A stretch of DNA of 49,986 nucleotides from Bacteroidaceae bacterium. Lineage in GTDB: Bacteria; Bacteroidota; Bacteroidia; Bacteroidales; Bacteroidaceae. Made by a program: the position numbers and the translations under genes. The stretch is taken from contig JAFSRW010000092.1 of assembly GCA_017445925.1 (NCBI GenBank), positions 1-49,986 on the forward strand. Direction: 5' to 3'. Below, one piece after another: positions 27,801-37,400 of this stretch; positions within the stretch are counted from its first letter, which is position 1, and the number at the start of each line of letters is the position of its first letter. The notes below the pieces were generated by a model. That model worked only from the letters and a program-made list of their open reading frames with translations, was not told the DNA's origin and ran no database searches.

Positions 27801-30485
27801 CAACACGGCACTGAGCACTTCGTCCACACCGCTTTCAGCATCTTCCATAGAACCAAGATAGATGAGTTTGGCATTAGCATAGTATGAAGCAGCAGCAACA
27901 CCCTTTATACCCAAATTAGAAACACCCAGTGTTAGGGTTCCGTCTGTAACGTTGGCCAGAATACGATTATCGTAATATCCTTCCTGGAACGCGTAGGCTA
28001 CTCCCTGAATAGAGCAGGGTGCATAACCCATAAGCTCGCCATAGATGTCCAGTCTCTCGGCAAAGTCTGCAGGATATTGCTCCTTTACCTCTACCGACTG
28101 CAAATTAGAGAGCTGCGTTCTCACATAGTTCTTGTAATCGTTGGCATAAATAAAGCCAGTATAATTGTAGGTTGCTTCGCTGCTGGCGCTGCCACCGCTA
28201 AACTCCGTGTAACAGTTGATACGCACCTCATAGATACCGTTCTTCAGTCCTGTTACAGTCTGATTTAAGTCCATAGTAGAGGAGTGAGCAACATTTTTCA
28301 CGGTTCCCTGCAGATTGTTCCACCAACCAACCTGACCGCCCATAGAGTAGGTCCATCCGTTGGTCTGATCAGAGAAGTCGGCATTGGTTAGCAAGGTAGA
28401 GATGTCTGCCCCGGCACCATAACCCTTGGCAATAGCCTGCTCCAGCATAGCCTGCAGGAAGGCTATTTCATCGTTCACCTCATCGGCCATCATGGTCATA
28501 TTGTTCATAATGTACGTGTAGCTTCCGTTGGGAAATTCATCGTTAGGTTCAACGTCAGCCTCAAGGTATTCCACTAACAGGTCGATATCATCTCCCTCCA
28601 AGCCTTCGTTCTTGTCCAAATAGTCCTTTACTTCCTGAGCTTTTGCAGCGTAGGCAGCATAGGCACTTTCCGATTCATTGATGGCAGTACGCAGGCCCTC
28701 CATACCATTATAAGCTTCTATGAAGTCCTCCAGCAATGAGCCGCGCAGCGCATTCAGCTTCTTTATGTAATTATTGACAAGCGACTTGGTGGCGGCGCAC
28801 TCCTCATACTTAGCTATCTCGGCATCTATGATGTAGTTCACCATAGTGCGGAACTCATTGTCAGTAACAGCACTGGCATACTCGCCCTCGTCTGTAGAAT
28901 AAACCACACCATGCGTATTGTCTAAGACGGGGAAATCATCCTCGCCCAGCGTCTGGAACCAAATAGGATTCTGGAAGTCTTCATGGTTCATCTTATAGCA
29001 CAACTCACCCGTAGAGGCCATCTGACGGGCTTCCTCGCCGCACCAGCAGTTATTCTGTGTACGTGGCGGTGTACCAACAGACAGCACGTCGTATGTCGTA
29101 TAACAGTTGTTGAGTGTTGCCTCAGCTGCTTCACCCGAGATTCCTCCCTTCTGTGGGTGTTCTGTACTGATGGAAATATCGCCTGCACTAAACACGTTAT
29201 CAACGGTGCAGGCATGAATCTCGCCTGCAATCACACCGGCACGTATTCCGGACATATTACTAACGGAGGCATTCACCACTCCGAAATTCTTGATGTAACC
29301 GCCACCATTGATACGGCTGAACAAACCTGCCTCTCCCTCGTCATACACAGTTACAGTGAGGTTGCTGATGATATGGTTTTGTCCGTCGAACACACCTTGG
29401 AAGGCAATCTGGGCACCATTGTCAGCAAAGTAACCGATGGGTGGGAAATTGGGAATCACGCTCATATCCAAATCATTCATCAGGCGAATCTTTACCTTGT
29501 TCATTCCCTTGTTCACCAATTCACGGCTTACGTAGCGCAGCTCCTCGGGTGTAGTGATGTTGAACCACCCTTCCTCGTCAGCCGCAATGATGCCGTTCGA
29601 GACACCGCAGTTGATGCAATAGCCGTCCTCGTCGTACTGATGTGGTGGCAATACAATCTGGCTGGGCGTATTGCTGTAGGTTACTTCACCCTTGGGTGAA
29701 CCGTCGCAGTTCAGTTCACCAGCAGCATACACTTGCTTGTGCGATTCGCCAAATAAAGGATAGGCATCAGTGCCTATTGTCTGGCGAAAGCGTATCACAC
29801 TTTGGTCACCATTCAAAAGAAAGCACATCTCGCCCGTAGCGGCAATACCATCCAGTTGCTCACCCGCAAAGGTGTTTACAAACTGGGGCTCACCCTCGCC
29901 CTCTACTACACCCCACGAAGATGCGGTGGTAAAGCAGCTCGTAAATGTGGTACCGCCATTGGCACTACCCACAAGACCGCCCACTCTTTCGTTGGCAGTT
30001 TCCAGAACAATCTCTCCCATGGTATAACAGTTCATGATTTTGGCATTATCAGCCTTTGCTGCCAGCACACCCACAGGAGCACCATAGGTACTGATCAGGC
30101 GGGCGTTCTCGATGCCCAAGTTCATGACTGTACCGCCATTGATGTGCCCGAAGAAGCCCAGGTGATGTGTCTGGTCTTCTGCGAGTTCAAAGTTCATGTT
30201 GCGAATTACATGGCACTGACCGTCGAACTGACCTGCGAATCCACAGTCCACAGCGCCCTCCTGCAAATACCCCAGTGGCATAAAATTCTTCACTTCGGTC
30301 ATGTCGATATCGGCAGTCAACTTACCGTTGATTCCCGTTTGACCGTTTCTCAGGAGCATAATGAACTCCTGCAACTCATCGTAATTACCGATTTCGTACC
30401 ACCCATTCACCGGTTGCAGATCTGCTTTGGCAAAAAGGGCCGACATCAGCATTACAAGCGATAAAAGAAAACATTTTCTTTTCAT
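24885..30485 (-). CDS. Very large secreted GLUG-repeat surface protein with T9SS sorting domain
   Basis: The product has 1866 residues. A signal peptide (about 1-22) is followed by GLUG-type modules at about 27-215, 300-545, 1065-1290, 1315-1560 and 1590-1800, each with the DIDM...F.PIG / FDGQGHVI.N / GLFSR / GVLGGE pattern. A long helical insert (about 550-1050) with Ala/Glu/Tyr-rich stretches and a FIVAR-like feel separates modules two and three; it contains a beta region (WTYSMGGQVGWWNNLQ). Linkers carry HQYDEDGYCINCG and HQYNEDGICIVCG, a repeated His-x7-Cys-x2-Cys arrangement. The sorting domain is VYDLTGRKVNSQ, then LKKGIYIVGGKKVLFR. It is probably a surface adhesin or glycan-binding scaffold. 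Domain limits are estimates from pattern, not from a profile search. Confidence 0.85.
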   Translation of the reverse strand: MKRKCFLLSLVMLMSALFAKADLQPVNGWYEIGNYDELQEFIMLLRNGQTGINGKLTADIDMTEVKNFMPLGYLQEGAVDCGFAGQFDGQCHVIRNMNFELAEDQTHHLGFFGHINGGTVMNLGIENARLISTYGAPVGVLAAKADNAKIMNCYTMGEIVLETANERVGGLVGSANGGTTFTSCFTTASSWGVVEGEGEPQFVNTFAGEQLDGIAATGEMCFLLNGDQSVIRFRQTIGTDAYPLFGESHKQVYAAGELNCDGSPKGEVTYSNTPSQIVLPPHQYDEDGYCINCGVSNGIIAADEEGWFNITTPEELRYVSRELVNKGMNKVKIRLMNDLDMSVIPNFPPIGYFADNGAQIAFQGVFDGQNHIISNLTVTVYDEGEAGLFSRINGGGYIKNFGVVNASVSNMSGIRAGVIAGEIHACTVDNVFSAGDISISTEHPQKGGISGEAAEATLNNCYTTYDVLSVGTPPRTQNNCWCGEEARQMASTGELCYKMNHEDFQNPIWFQTLGEDDFPVLDNTHGVVYSTDEGEYASAVTDNEFRTMVNYIIDAEIAKYEECAATKSLVNNYIKKLNALRGSLLEDFIEAYNGMEGLRTAINESESAYAAYAAKAQEVKDYLDKNEGLEGDDIDLLVEYLEADVEPNDEFPNGSYTYIMNNMTMMADEVNDEIAFLQAMLEQAIAKGYGAGADISTLLTNADFSDQTNGWTYSMGGQVGWWNNLQGTVKNVAHSSTMDLNQTVTGLKNGIYEVRINCYTEFSGGSASSEATYNYTGFIYANDYKNYVRTQLSNLQSVEVKEQYPADFAERLDIYGELMGYAPCSIQGVAYAFQEGYYDNRILANVTDGTLTLGVSNLGIKGVAAASYYANAKLIYLGSMEDAESGVDEVLSAVLENAKHVTDDYQPSFDAYSEAPNYQTKLNEQLKGLVKQAEAATTVQEKCDLIHAIGDVFQAIYDSKCVYLELTKVMADIEDAYYESNCTAEEENYMQEMVDRMVDIYGSGTATDQEVQQLIDKMKQDPYYLLAYGVEPEQIDGVFQLSSPHNMVWFSYYVNNIANKNTVKAVLTNDIDMSSVYNFKPIGVHSDADGLENEFVGEFDGQGHVISNLNIEVFDTKETGLFGRALYSTIKNLGIVNAKIVNDGNVRAGVLGGEIHLSNIINCYTTGNLEVITDHPQHCGIAGECASTALRSCWTTYPELTNAASLEENCFCGEEAEAIMGTGEMAFRLNGNQSQIAWYQNIGEDAYPVLDQTHSVVYMKGEVDCGGKSIGEVVYTNEKQDIVLPDHQYNEDGICIVCGADGGKCAPGEDGYFHLTNAFQLRYYANYVNSQDEHAKACLENDIDMSMIDNFPMIGHYSDYLPNSRIFRGEFDGKGHVIRNLKVTIDDRWEGGLFSRCSEATIRNLGIENATITNTHTDGVRVGVLGGEIHLTNVYNCWTCGDIQLNTTHSQKGGFAGEAAGGNFYGCWTTYKNIGAMATAYNSYAGDEVATTIGTGELCYNLNAGKVVNPAWRQTLGQDSQPVLDPSHKVVYLDENGIYTNGNSQLPNQKGTQDDPFIIMDVNDMLALSGYLKADQINFVKLGVDLNMEKIKEWEPICNNTAYAIDFDGQGHIISNLTCNTASSYNSFFGVLNGNLRNIGFENMTVSDNDRTGMIAAKVGFDDNRMESVIEHVYVNGKLTCGGAYGGGMFGKVAGYTIIKNCYANVDVNSTATYTGGIVGHVAEKLSMENVYAAGSTTRGGGIVGGGQSKDTPASVYKNVAVWNNDYEIFGRTVRRDVKQGVIFYDSTNFSEMQKAVVAWDASVWSCDMQEGSYPVLVGSANMPDAIEDVNVNVNTRDVYDLTGRKVNSQLKKGIYIVGGKKVLFR

Positions 30486-30617
30486 GGCTCAACCTTGTTA
30501 TTTTTTGTTGTTAGTTAATAATGATGTTAATATCTGATTCATGGCGAATTTACGTACTGAAACGGACTTCACCGCTGCAAAATTCGGCAAAACTCACAAA
30601 TACTTTTAAGATAAAAT

Positions 30618-30783
30618 GATTTTTTGATAGAACATTTTGACACGCCTTATTATTTTTTGCACATTTCTCCTCACCCATAACCCTATACATTATATATATT
30701 ATATAGGGTCAGAATGATGCTTTTTCTCTCAAAAGTGTAGCTCGTATGCGATTTTTTGGCAAAATCATATAACATTTTGGCAC
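30618..30783. promoter_or_regulatory. Dyad and paired direct repeats between the GLUG gene and the AraC gene
   Basis: A dyad, ACCCTATA (30680-30687) with TATAGGGT (30702-30709), lies between two copies of a composite repeat: GATTTTTTG (30618-30626, 30750-30758) and AACATTTTGRCAC (30631-30643, 30771-30783). The right copy lies 28 bp before the AraC -7 box. The arrangement is compatible with autoregulation or looping by the AraC-type protein. This gap otherwise holds only AT-rich sequence. Confidence 0.5.
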
Positions 30784-30811
30784 AATTACCTTTCTTTACT
30801 TCAAGAATACT

Positions 30812-30819
30812 TATATTTG
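30812..30819 (+). promoter_or_regulatory. Likely -7 box of the AraC-type regulator gene
   Basis: TATATTTG matches TAnnTTTG, 26 nt before the ATG at 30846. No clear TTTG stands at the -33 distance, so the promoter may depend on a regulator. Confidence 0.5.
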
Positions 30820-30845
30820 TAGCGTAATAACTATTATCAAACAGT

Positions 30846-31724
30846 ATGGGAACTGTAAAATACCTGATTGCACAAGAATCAGATTACAGCTGGGGAGCTG
30901 TCACCAGCACCGTTGGAATACAGGAAACGCCTGCAGGTAAGCCTTACCCCTATGGTGAGCACCCAAAAGAATACATCTTTACAGTGGACAAAGGACGCGT
31001 CCTACACGACTTTCATATACTGTACCTCATCAAAGGACGGGGATGGGTAACAACGGCCCATTGTCCCAAGACCCAACTCCGGGCAGGAGATGCCGTCATC
31101 ATCTTCCCCGACGAATGGCACAGCTACGCACCAGACGTAGAAACGGGTTGGACGGAAGCGTGGATCGACTTCACCGGTGAATTCGCTGACAGGATAATCA
31201 AGCAGCAATTCTTCGACATCAAGAACCCTGTATTGAGGGTGGGTATCAGCAACACCATCTGCAACGCCTTCGAGAAAGCCTACGATGCGGCACAAGCGGA
31301 GCTACCCGGTCACCAGCAGCAACTGGCAGGATTCGTGGGACTCATTGTCTGTTCTATGTATGCCAAGAACAAGCAACGGGCCTACAAAGACAATCCTGAC
31401 ATTGGATACATAAACCTGGGCAGAAAATATATGCGTGAGAACCTCTCAAACAACATCCTTATGGAGGATGTGGCAAAGGAGGTAGGTCTGGGGTACACTA
31501 AGTTCCGAAAGATCTTCCGCAATTATACAGGTTTTTCCCCTAACCAATATTTCCTTAACCTGAAATTAGAGAAAGCCAAGGACTACCTTTCCAACACCCG
31601 GCTCTCCTCGAAGGAGATTGCCTTCCGTCTGGGCTTCGATTCCACATCTTACTTCAATAAGATGTTTCGTCTTCATCACGGCATTTCGCCTTTGGAGTTC
31701 CGTGGGGAAATCGATTACGAATAA
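30846..31724 (+). CDS. AraC-family transcriptional regulator
   Basis: The product has 292 residues. The N-terminal cupin-like ligand-binding domain (about 1-160) has the typical FHILYLIKGRGWV ... LRAGDAVIIFPDEWHSY pattern. The C-terminal pair of helix-turn-helix motifs (about 190-285) is AraC type: MEDVAKEVGLGYTKFRKIF and SSKEIAFRLGFDSTSYFNKM, then FRLHHGISPLEFR. Sugar-sensing members bind direct repeats about 21 bp apart, like the boxes upstream of fucO; it is a candidate for them, though they lie 15 kb away. It diverges from the large GLUG gene and precedes the FAS1 lipoprotein, with a terminator in between. The inducer is unknown; rhamnose or fucose is a guess from the neighbours. Confidence 0.88.
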   Translation: MGTVKYLIAQESDYSWGAVTSTVGIQETPAGKPYPYGEHPKEYIFTVDKGRVLHDFHILYLIKGRGWVTTAHCPKTQLRAGDAVIIFPDEWHSYAPDVETGWTEAWIDFTGEFADRIIKQQFFDIKNPVLRVGISNTICNAFEKAYDAAQAELPGHQQQLAGFVGLIVCSMYAKNKQRAYKDNPDIGYINLGRKYMRENLSNNILMEDVAKEVGLGYTKFRKIFRNYTGFSPNQYFLNLKLEKAKDYLSNTRLSSKEIAFRLGFDSTSYFNKMFRLHHGISPLEFRGEIDYE

Positions 31725-31764
31725 TCAACAAGCTGCTCACTTTTTTCCAAAATTGGCAAAGGAG

Positions 31765-31800
31765 AATGTTTCGGGGAAAAAGCACCGGAACATTTTTTTT
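31765..31800 (+). terminator. Terminator after the AraC-type gene
   Basis: AATGTTTCGG (31765-31774) pairs with CCGGAACATT (31785-31794) around a ten-base loop, and the stem ends in a run of eight T. It is 40 nt after the AraC stop codon. Confidence 0.88.
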
Positions 31801-31863
31801 GTGTAATGCCAAAATATTATATCAAAGAATCAAATCTTTTTCGTTCCAGACTTAGAATTACCA

Positions 31864-31871
31864 TAATTTTG
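31864..31871 (+). promoter_or_regulatory. -7 box for the FAS1 lipoprotein gene
   Basis: TAATTTTG matches TAnnTTTG. Transcription from here would give a leader of about 55 nt. The -33 region (TTTTTCG near 31838) is a weak match. Confidence 0.5.
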
Positions 31872-31930
31872 CAGTACCTAATTTGATTATAACAACTGTT
31901 CGTTATTAACTAGTCTCAACTATAGTCGTT

Positions 31931-34054
31931 ATGAGCAATAGATTTGAAATCAAAATCCTGCTTTTGCTATTTACAGCATGTAGTATAATGGGATGCCAGG
32001 AAAACGTTGACATCACCAACAGGTATGTGTTCAAGGACAATACGGCACTGGACTACCTCAGAAAGCATCCCGACACATACAGCGAGTATGTGCAGCTGTT
32101 GTACCAAGTGCCCATGAGCAAAATCAGCCAGACCTCTGTGGCACAGATACTCTCTGCACGAGGCAACTACACTGTCTTTGCTCCGACGAACGAGGCTATT
32201 CAGGCCTATCTGGACACACTGGCGGCAAAGAACATCATCGACGAGGGCAGCTGGGAGGGATTCCGCGACAGCACGACACTGGACTCCATCCGGAAGGTCA
32301 TTGTCTATAACAGTATTATAGACGGAGGCGATGAACATAAGGCCTACGAGACCAACGCTTTCCCCCAGGACAACAAGGCAGAATTTCCGCTGGCCAATAT
32401 GTACGACCGCAAGCTTATTGTGGAATACCGCAAGGACGCTCCTGGCAGCATCTGGGTAAATGGCGCTGAGCTGCACGAGAGGAACCGCGACATTCTGGCC
32501 ATTAACGGTGTGATACACTGTACTACAGCCGTAGTGGCTCCCAGCAACAACACCCTGGGCTATCTGCTCAACGAGATATTGGCTGGCAAGCAGAGGGGAT
32601 ACTATGTAGCGGCATTGCTTACCAAGGCTGTGGGAATGTTAGACACGCTCAGCAAATACCGTGATGATGCGTACGAAGACAGGTACCAACGCGGCCTCGT
32701 TAAGGACTTCTCGCACACGTCCGGTATTGGTTACACATTCGGAAAAGTGCCCGAGCACCGCTACTATGGATATACATTCTTTGCCGAAACAGATGATTTC
32801 TGGGAGACGGAAATTGGCAAAGAGGCTACGGACATCACTGTGGACGACGTGCTGGAATACCTGCGGGACAAGAACATCTACCCCGATGCAAAGGACGACA
32901 GGAACTTCCGCGATGAAGAGAACCTGCTGAACCAGTTCGTCACCTATCACTTCCTGCCCATGCGACTGGCGGCCAACCGCCTGGTGCTGCACTGGAACGA
33001 GAAGGGATACACCAGCAGTAACCATAACCCCACGGTGGTTCAGTACGAATACTACACTACAATGGGCAAGCGCAGGCTGATGAAATTCCTGGAAAGCGCC
33101 GAAAGCAACGGGGTAAGGATAAACCGCTTCCCCACCATCGACAATAGCCGACGGGGAACGTATCACGAGGTGAAATGCGACCCGGACAAGGTGGGAATAC
33201 CCGTAAACAATCCCGAGGCGACGGGCGACTTCAGTGTGCGAAACGGCATCATCTATCCCCTCGACCAATTGCTGGTCTATACCCAAGGGGTCCGCGACAA
33301 CCTGCACAAAGAGCGCATCCGCTGGGACATCACGGCACAGTTCCCCGAATTCATGAACAACGACTTGCGCCTGCAATACTACCTTCGCGCACAGCGGACG
33401 GGCATCCCTACGTCCATCGTCTATCCCTATTTGGATGACTGCTGGATTGCGGACGACAACTACTTCTTCTACTACAACGGCTACAACGAGGGAATGAAGA
33501 ACTTCCAGGGCGACGAACTGAACATCCGTGGAAACGTGGACGTCACCTTCCGCCTGCCGCCCGTACCGGCAAAGGGAGTCTATGAGCTGCGCTTCAACAT
33601 CCAAAGCGACGGATATAACAGAGGCATGGTTCAGTTCTACTGGGGCCACGACCGCGACCGTCTGGCAGCAATGGGAATCCCGATGGATGTCCGCATGAGC
33701 GGACTGGAACGCCGCACCACCGCCGGCACTTTCCCAAGCGGTGTGGGTTGGGAACCCGACAGCGAAGACGATGACGCGAACGCCGAGGTGGATAAGAAAA
33801 TGCGTAACAAAGGCTTCATGAAAGGAGCCGAGATATACTGCGACGGTGCACAGGGAGTATCAGTTATGGCACGCGCCGACCCGCTCATCATCCGACGTGT
33901 GATTCTGAGAGAACAGATGGATCCCGACAAGACTTACTATCTGCGTTTCAAGACAGTGCTCGACGACCCGACGCGTGAATTCTACGTCGATTACCTGGAG
34001 TACTGCCCCAAGGAGGTCTATGACAATCCCGAGACACCGGAAGATATTTGGTAG
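31931..34054 (+). CDS. FAS1 (fasciclin) domain lipoprotein
   Basis: The product has 707 residues. The signal peptide ends in a lipobox, CSIMGC, so the mature protein is lipidated at Cys22 and held at the outer membrane. A FAS1 domain covers about 30-210 (VPMSKISQTS, GNYTVFAPTNEAIQAYLDTL, INGVIHCTTAVVAPS). A second, divergent FAS1-like region covers about 215-470 (VDDVLEYLRDKNIYP, ENLLNQFVTYHFLPMRLAAN, NGIIYPLDQLLVY). The rest is beta-rich with a likely carbohydrate-binding-like sandwich (VDVTFRLPPVPAKGVYELRF). In Bacteroidetes such lipoproteins usually accompany SusC/SusD glycan-uptake pairs, but none lies nearby here. It stands as its own unit between two terminators, upstream of the small lipoprotein and second GH106. 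Confidence 0.85.
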   Translation: MSNRFEIKILLLLFTACSIMGCQENVDITNRYVFKDNTALDYLRKHPDTYSEYVQLLYQVPMSKISQTSVAQILSARGNYTVFAPTNEAIQAYLDTLAAKNIIDEGSWEGFRDSTTLDSIRKVIVYNSIIDGGDEHKAYETNAFPQDNKAEFPLANMYDRKLIVEYRKDAPGSIWVNGAELHERNRDILAINGVIHCTTAVVAPSNNTLGYLLNEILAGKQRGYYVAALLTKAVGMLDTLSKYRDDAYEDRYQRGLVKDFSHTSGIGYTFGKVPEHRYYGYTFFAETDDFWETEIGKEATDITVDDVLEYLRDKNIYPDAKDDRNFRDEENLLNQFVTYHFLPMRLAANRLVLHWNEKGYTSSNHNPTVVQYEYYTTMGKRRLMKFLESAESNGVRINRFPTIDNSRRGTYHEVKCDPDKVGIPVNNPEATGDFSVRNGIIYPLDQLLVYTQGVRDNLHKERIRWDITAQFPEFMNNDLRLQYYLRAQRTGIPTSIVYPYLDDCWIADDNYFFYYNGYNEGMKNFQGDELNIRGNVDVTFRLPPVPAKGVYELRFNIQSDGYNRGMVQFYWGHDRDRLAAMGIPMDVRMSGLERRTTAGTFPSGVGWEPDSEDDDANAEVDKKMRNKGFMKGAEIYCDGAQGVSVMARADPLIIRRVILREQMDPDKTYYLRFKTVLDDPTREFYVDYLEYCPKEVYDNPETPEDIW

Positions 34055-34101
34055 TGACAAGTAACGTGTATTTTGGAGTTAATAGTTAAGGTTTTTTGAA
34101 C

Positions 34102-34133
34102 AACTCCTTCGTTGGGAAACGAGGGAGTTTTTT
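34102..34133 (+). terminator. Terminator after the FAS1 lipoprotein
   Basis: AACTCCTTCGTT (34102-34113) pairs with AACGAGGGAGTT (34118-34129), with a loop of four bases and one or two mismatches, and ends in a run of T (34128-34133). Confidence 0.85.
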
Positions 34134-34213
34134 CCCTAAAGCCCAAATTCAATGAATTTAAGCAGAACTGACACTCCCGGCAGGCTAAACGCAGTGAATT
34201 CAGAAATAAATTG

Positions 34214-34221
34214 TATCTTTG
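34214..34221 (+). promoter_or_regulatory. -7 box for the small lipoprotein and GH106 copy B
   Basis: TATCTTTG is identical to the -7 box of the GH29 promoter. It lies 53 nt before the 48-codon lipoprotein gene, between the terminator at 34102 and that start. No good -33 element is visible. Confidence 0.6.
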
Positions 34222-34274
34222 CAACATCATCCTGACCTAAAAACAACGAATAAACCATAATAACTGATAACCAA

Positions 34275-34421
34275 ATGAGAAGGAAAACAACAATTCTACT
34301 CTCAGGCATACTGATGTGTCTGATGAGTTGTACCCCGAAAGCGACAAATAAGGACGTAACCTTAGCTGGTCTGGTAGGTCCTGTGGTCATCAAACCATAC
34401 GCCAAGGTGAAGATTAAATAA
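34275..34421 (+). CDS. Small 48-residue lipoprotein
   Basis: The product begins MRRKTTILLSGILMCLMSC, a short basic start, a hydrophobic stretch and a lipobox LMSC with the lipidated Cys at 19. The mature part is only about 30 residues: CTPKATNKDVTLAGLVGPVV then IKPYAKVKIK. A -7 box precedes it, and it ends 25 nt before the second GH106, so the two are probably cotranscribed. Possible roles are a small outer-membrane anchor or accessory protein; I do not recognise a family. It could also be a translated leader for the rhamnosidase. Confidence 0.7.
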   Translation: MRRKTTILLSGILMCLMSCTPKATNKDVTLAGLVGPVVIKPYAKVKIK

Positions 34422-34446
34422 AAGAAACCAATAAATCCTCCGAGCA

Positions 34447-37400
34447 ATGAAAAGAACCAACCTTTTCCTATTTGTCATGTTGCCCGTCGTTGGACTGAAT
34501 GCAATGGGGCAGACATATTTTCCCGCTGTGCCTGATACTGCGAAACTGCGAAGCGCGTTTTCGAAAAAGGATAAAAAGGCCTTCTTGCATCCTGACCGCA
34601 TCTACTATCCCGAGACGTGGTTCCATTTCATAAATACCAATATCCGACGTGAGGGCATCACGCGCGACTTAGAGGCCATCGCTGCATCGGGCATACAAGG
34701 CGTGCAGTTCTTTCACGGACAGATGGGCGACACTAAGGAATGGCCAGGAACAGAGGAACATGTGGAATGCCTGAGCCCAGAGTGGGAAGATTTGGTAAGG
34801 CATACGGCAGAAGAGGCGCATCGTCTGGGGCTACGTTTCAGCCTGCAGACCTGTCCGGGTTGGGCCATGAGCGGAGGACCGTGGATTAAGCCCGAGCAGG
34901 CTATGCGCCACCTGAGCTATTCGCGAACGGACGTAACAGGAGGCAAGGAGGTGAATGTGGAGTTGTCTGTCCCACAGAAGGAGGACTGGCGTGACTGGCG
35001 GGACATCGCCGTGCTGGCATTCCCGGCTCCGCAGGGCGATACCGGCAAGTATTGCCAGATAGAGGAGGTGGAAGCCGAGGAACACCAGGAGGACTGGAAG
35101 CGCCTGCTCAGCGGTGAACAGGGTTTCAGTTTCACCCTGGAGCCGATAGGATTCGAACGGGGAGAGGGTCTTCATCGCCTGCGCGTCAAGATGAAGGATG
35201 CCGCCAAGGTTCGCTCCATAGCGTTCAATCCCATCGACAGATTCAATCATGAGTTCTGCGTACAACCTGATATTCATCTGCGCGTCCTGACTCCCAGTGG
35301 AGCCGTTGCCCTCGACACAGACTTCCCGCACGCCAACTGGCAGGATGATGAAAAGACCATGACCTTCGCCCTACCCGACCTGCAGGAACAGGGAGAGTAC
35401 ATCCTGGAAATCACAAACCTGCACCCTATGCACCTCACAAGTCTGCGTTTCTCAACAGCCACACGTGGCCACAACTGGGAGATGGAGGCTGGCTGGACAT
35501 CGCGTTGGCTGCTCGGACTGCCGGAGAATATGAACGAGGACGGAAACGGCTTCGTCAAACGGAAAGACATCGTCAACCTGACTGATAAGATGACAGCCGA
35601 CGGACAACTCCGCTGGACGGCTCCAGAAGGACATTGGATAGTGCTACGCATCGGACATGTGAACACTGGCAAACAAAACGGTCCGGCTCCGAAGGAGGCC
35701 ACGGGCTGGGAAGTAAACAAGCTGGACTCGGCCTTCGTCGCCTATCAGTTCCGCAGTTATATTGGCCGGCTGACAGACGGGCCACTGAAGGGACTTGTGA
35801 ACAATATGCTGATGGACAGTTGGGAATGCTCGTCGCAAACGTGGACAAGATACATGCAGCAGGAGTTCCTCAACCGATGTCATTACGACCTGCTCAGCTG
35901 GATGCCTGCCATCTTCGGATGGGTGATAGACAATCGCCAGCAAACCAGCAAGTTCCTTTCCGACTGGCGCCGCACCATCAATGAACTCTTCACGGATAAC
36001 TTCTACGGCCAAATGACACGACTGGCCCACGAGAAGGGAATAACGGTAAGCTACGAGACGGCAGCAGGAGACATCTTCCCAGGCGATCCTATGGAATACT
36101 ATAAGTATGCCGATGTGCCTATGACCGAATACTGGCAGCCAATCACAAACTGGCTGGCCAATCACAACTACAAGCCTATACGTGTCACGGCTTCGGCTGC
36201 CCGTATGTATGGTAAACCGCGCATTTCAGCAGAGAGCTTCACATCTTTCGAACTCACTTGGGACGAGCACCTGTCGATGCTACGCGAGGTAGCCAACCAG
36301 AACATGGTGGAAGGCGTCACACATACCGTATTCCATACCTACACCCATAATCCTGATGCGGACCGTTACTACCCGGGCACTTCGTTCGGCAGCGGCATCG
36401 GTACTCCCTTCCTCCGCAAGCAGACCTGGTGGCCTTATATGAAGCACTTTAACACCTATCTGGCCCGTTGTGCCTTCATGCTGGAGAAGGGACAGCCCGT
36501 TAGCAGCGTACTCTGGTATGTCGGTGACGAGATAGAGCAGAAGCCCGACCAGTATGCGCCCTTCCCCGAAGGCTATGCGTTCGACTACTGCAATACCGAT
36601 GCCCTACTCCACCGCATCAGCATGAAGGACGGACGATGGACGGCCCCTGAAGGAATTGCATACGATGTGCTTTGGATACCAGACACAAAACGCCTATTAC
36701 CCGAGACTAGTACCAAGTTGCAAGCAATGACAGCGCAGGGAGGACATGTTATTGAGGATGTTCCCCTCTCGGAATTAGGTCACGCCCTTGAAAGACTAGG
36801 GCTACAGTATGATGTTAAACCAACAGAACTGCGTTGGCTCCATCGTCATACAGGCGGAGCCGACTGGTACATGGTTTGTCCGAAGGCGGAGCAGTCGTTC
36901 AGCGGCAAGGTCTCTTTCAGACAGAAAGGACATGCAGAGCTGTGGAATCCCATGAACGGCAGCATCACCCCCATAGCTACCAGGCAAGACGGCGACTATA
37001 CCTGCCTCGACCTCAACCTAAGCCGCGGTCAGATGCTCTTCGTAGTGTTCAGACCCGCCCCCTTCCCCTCCCTTTATGAAGGGGAGCCCTCTTATACAAA
37101 TATAAATACTATAGAGGGGCCTTGGACGCTCAGTTTTAATGACGAATTGGGTACTTCCCTGATTCTTGAGGAAAAGAAAGCATCCCCTGACGGGGAGGTT
37201 GAAAGGGGTCTTCTGCCTTGGAAAGATCTTCCCCTGAGCGATGAAGGAAAGGCATTCTCCGGTACTGCCACATACGAGACCACATTCTTGCTTGACCACA
37301 AGCCTAAGAAAAAAGGAAGGCTTTCCCTGAATCTAGGAAAGGTGGAGGAGATAGCCGTGGTCAGCGTAAACGGCCAAGTCACCGATACCCTTTGGGCAGA

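Noticed and set aside
32639-33649. 336-codon minus-strand frame opposite the FAS1 lipoprotein
   Set aside because: Antisense shadow of a well-supported gene; no domain, signal or promoter.
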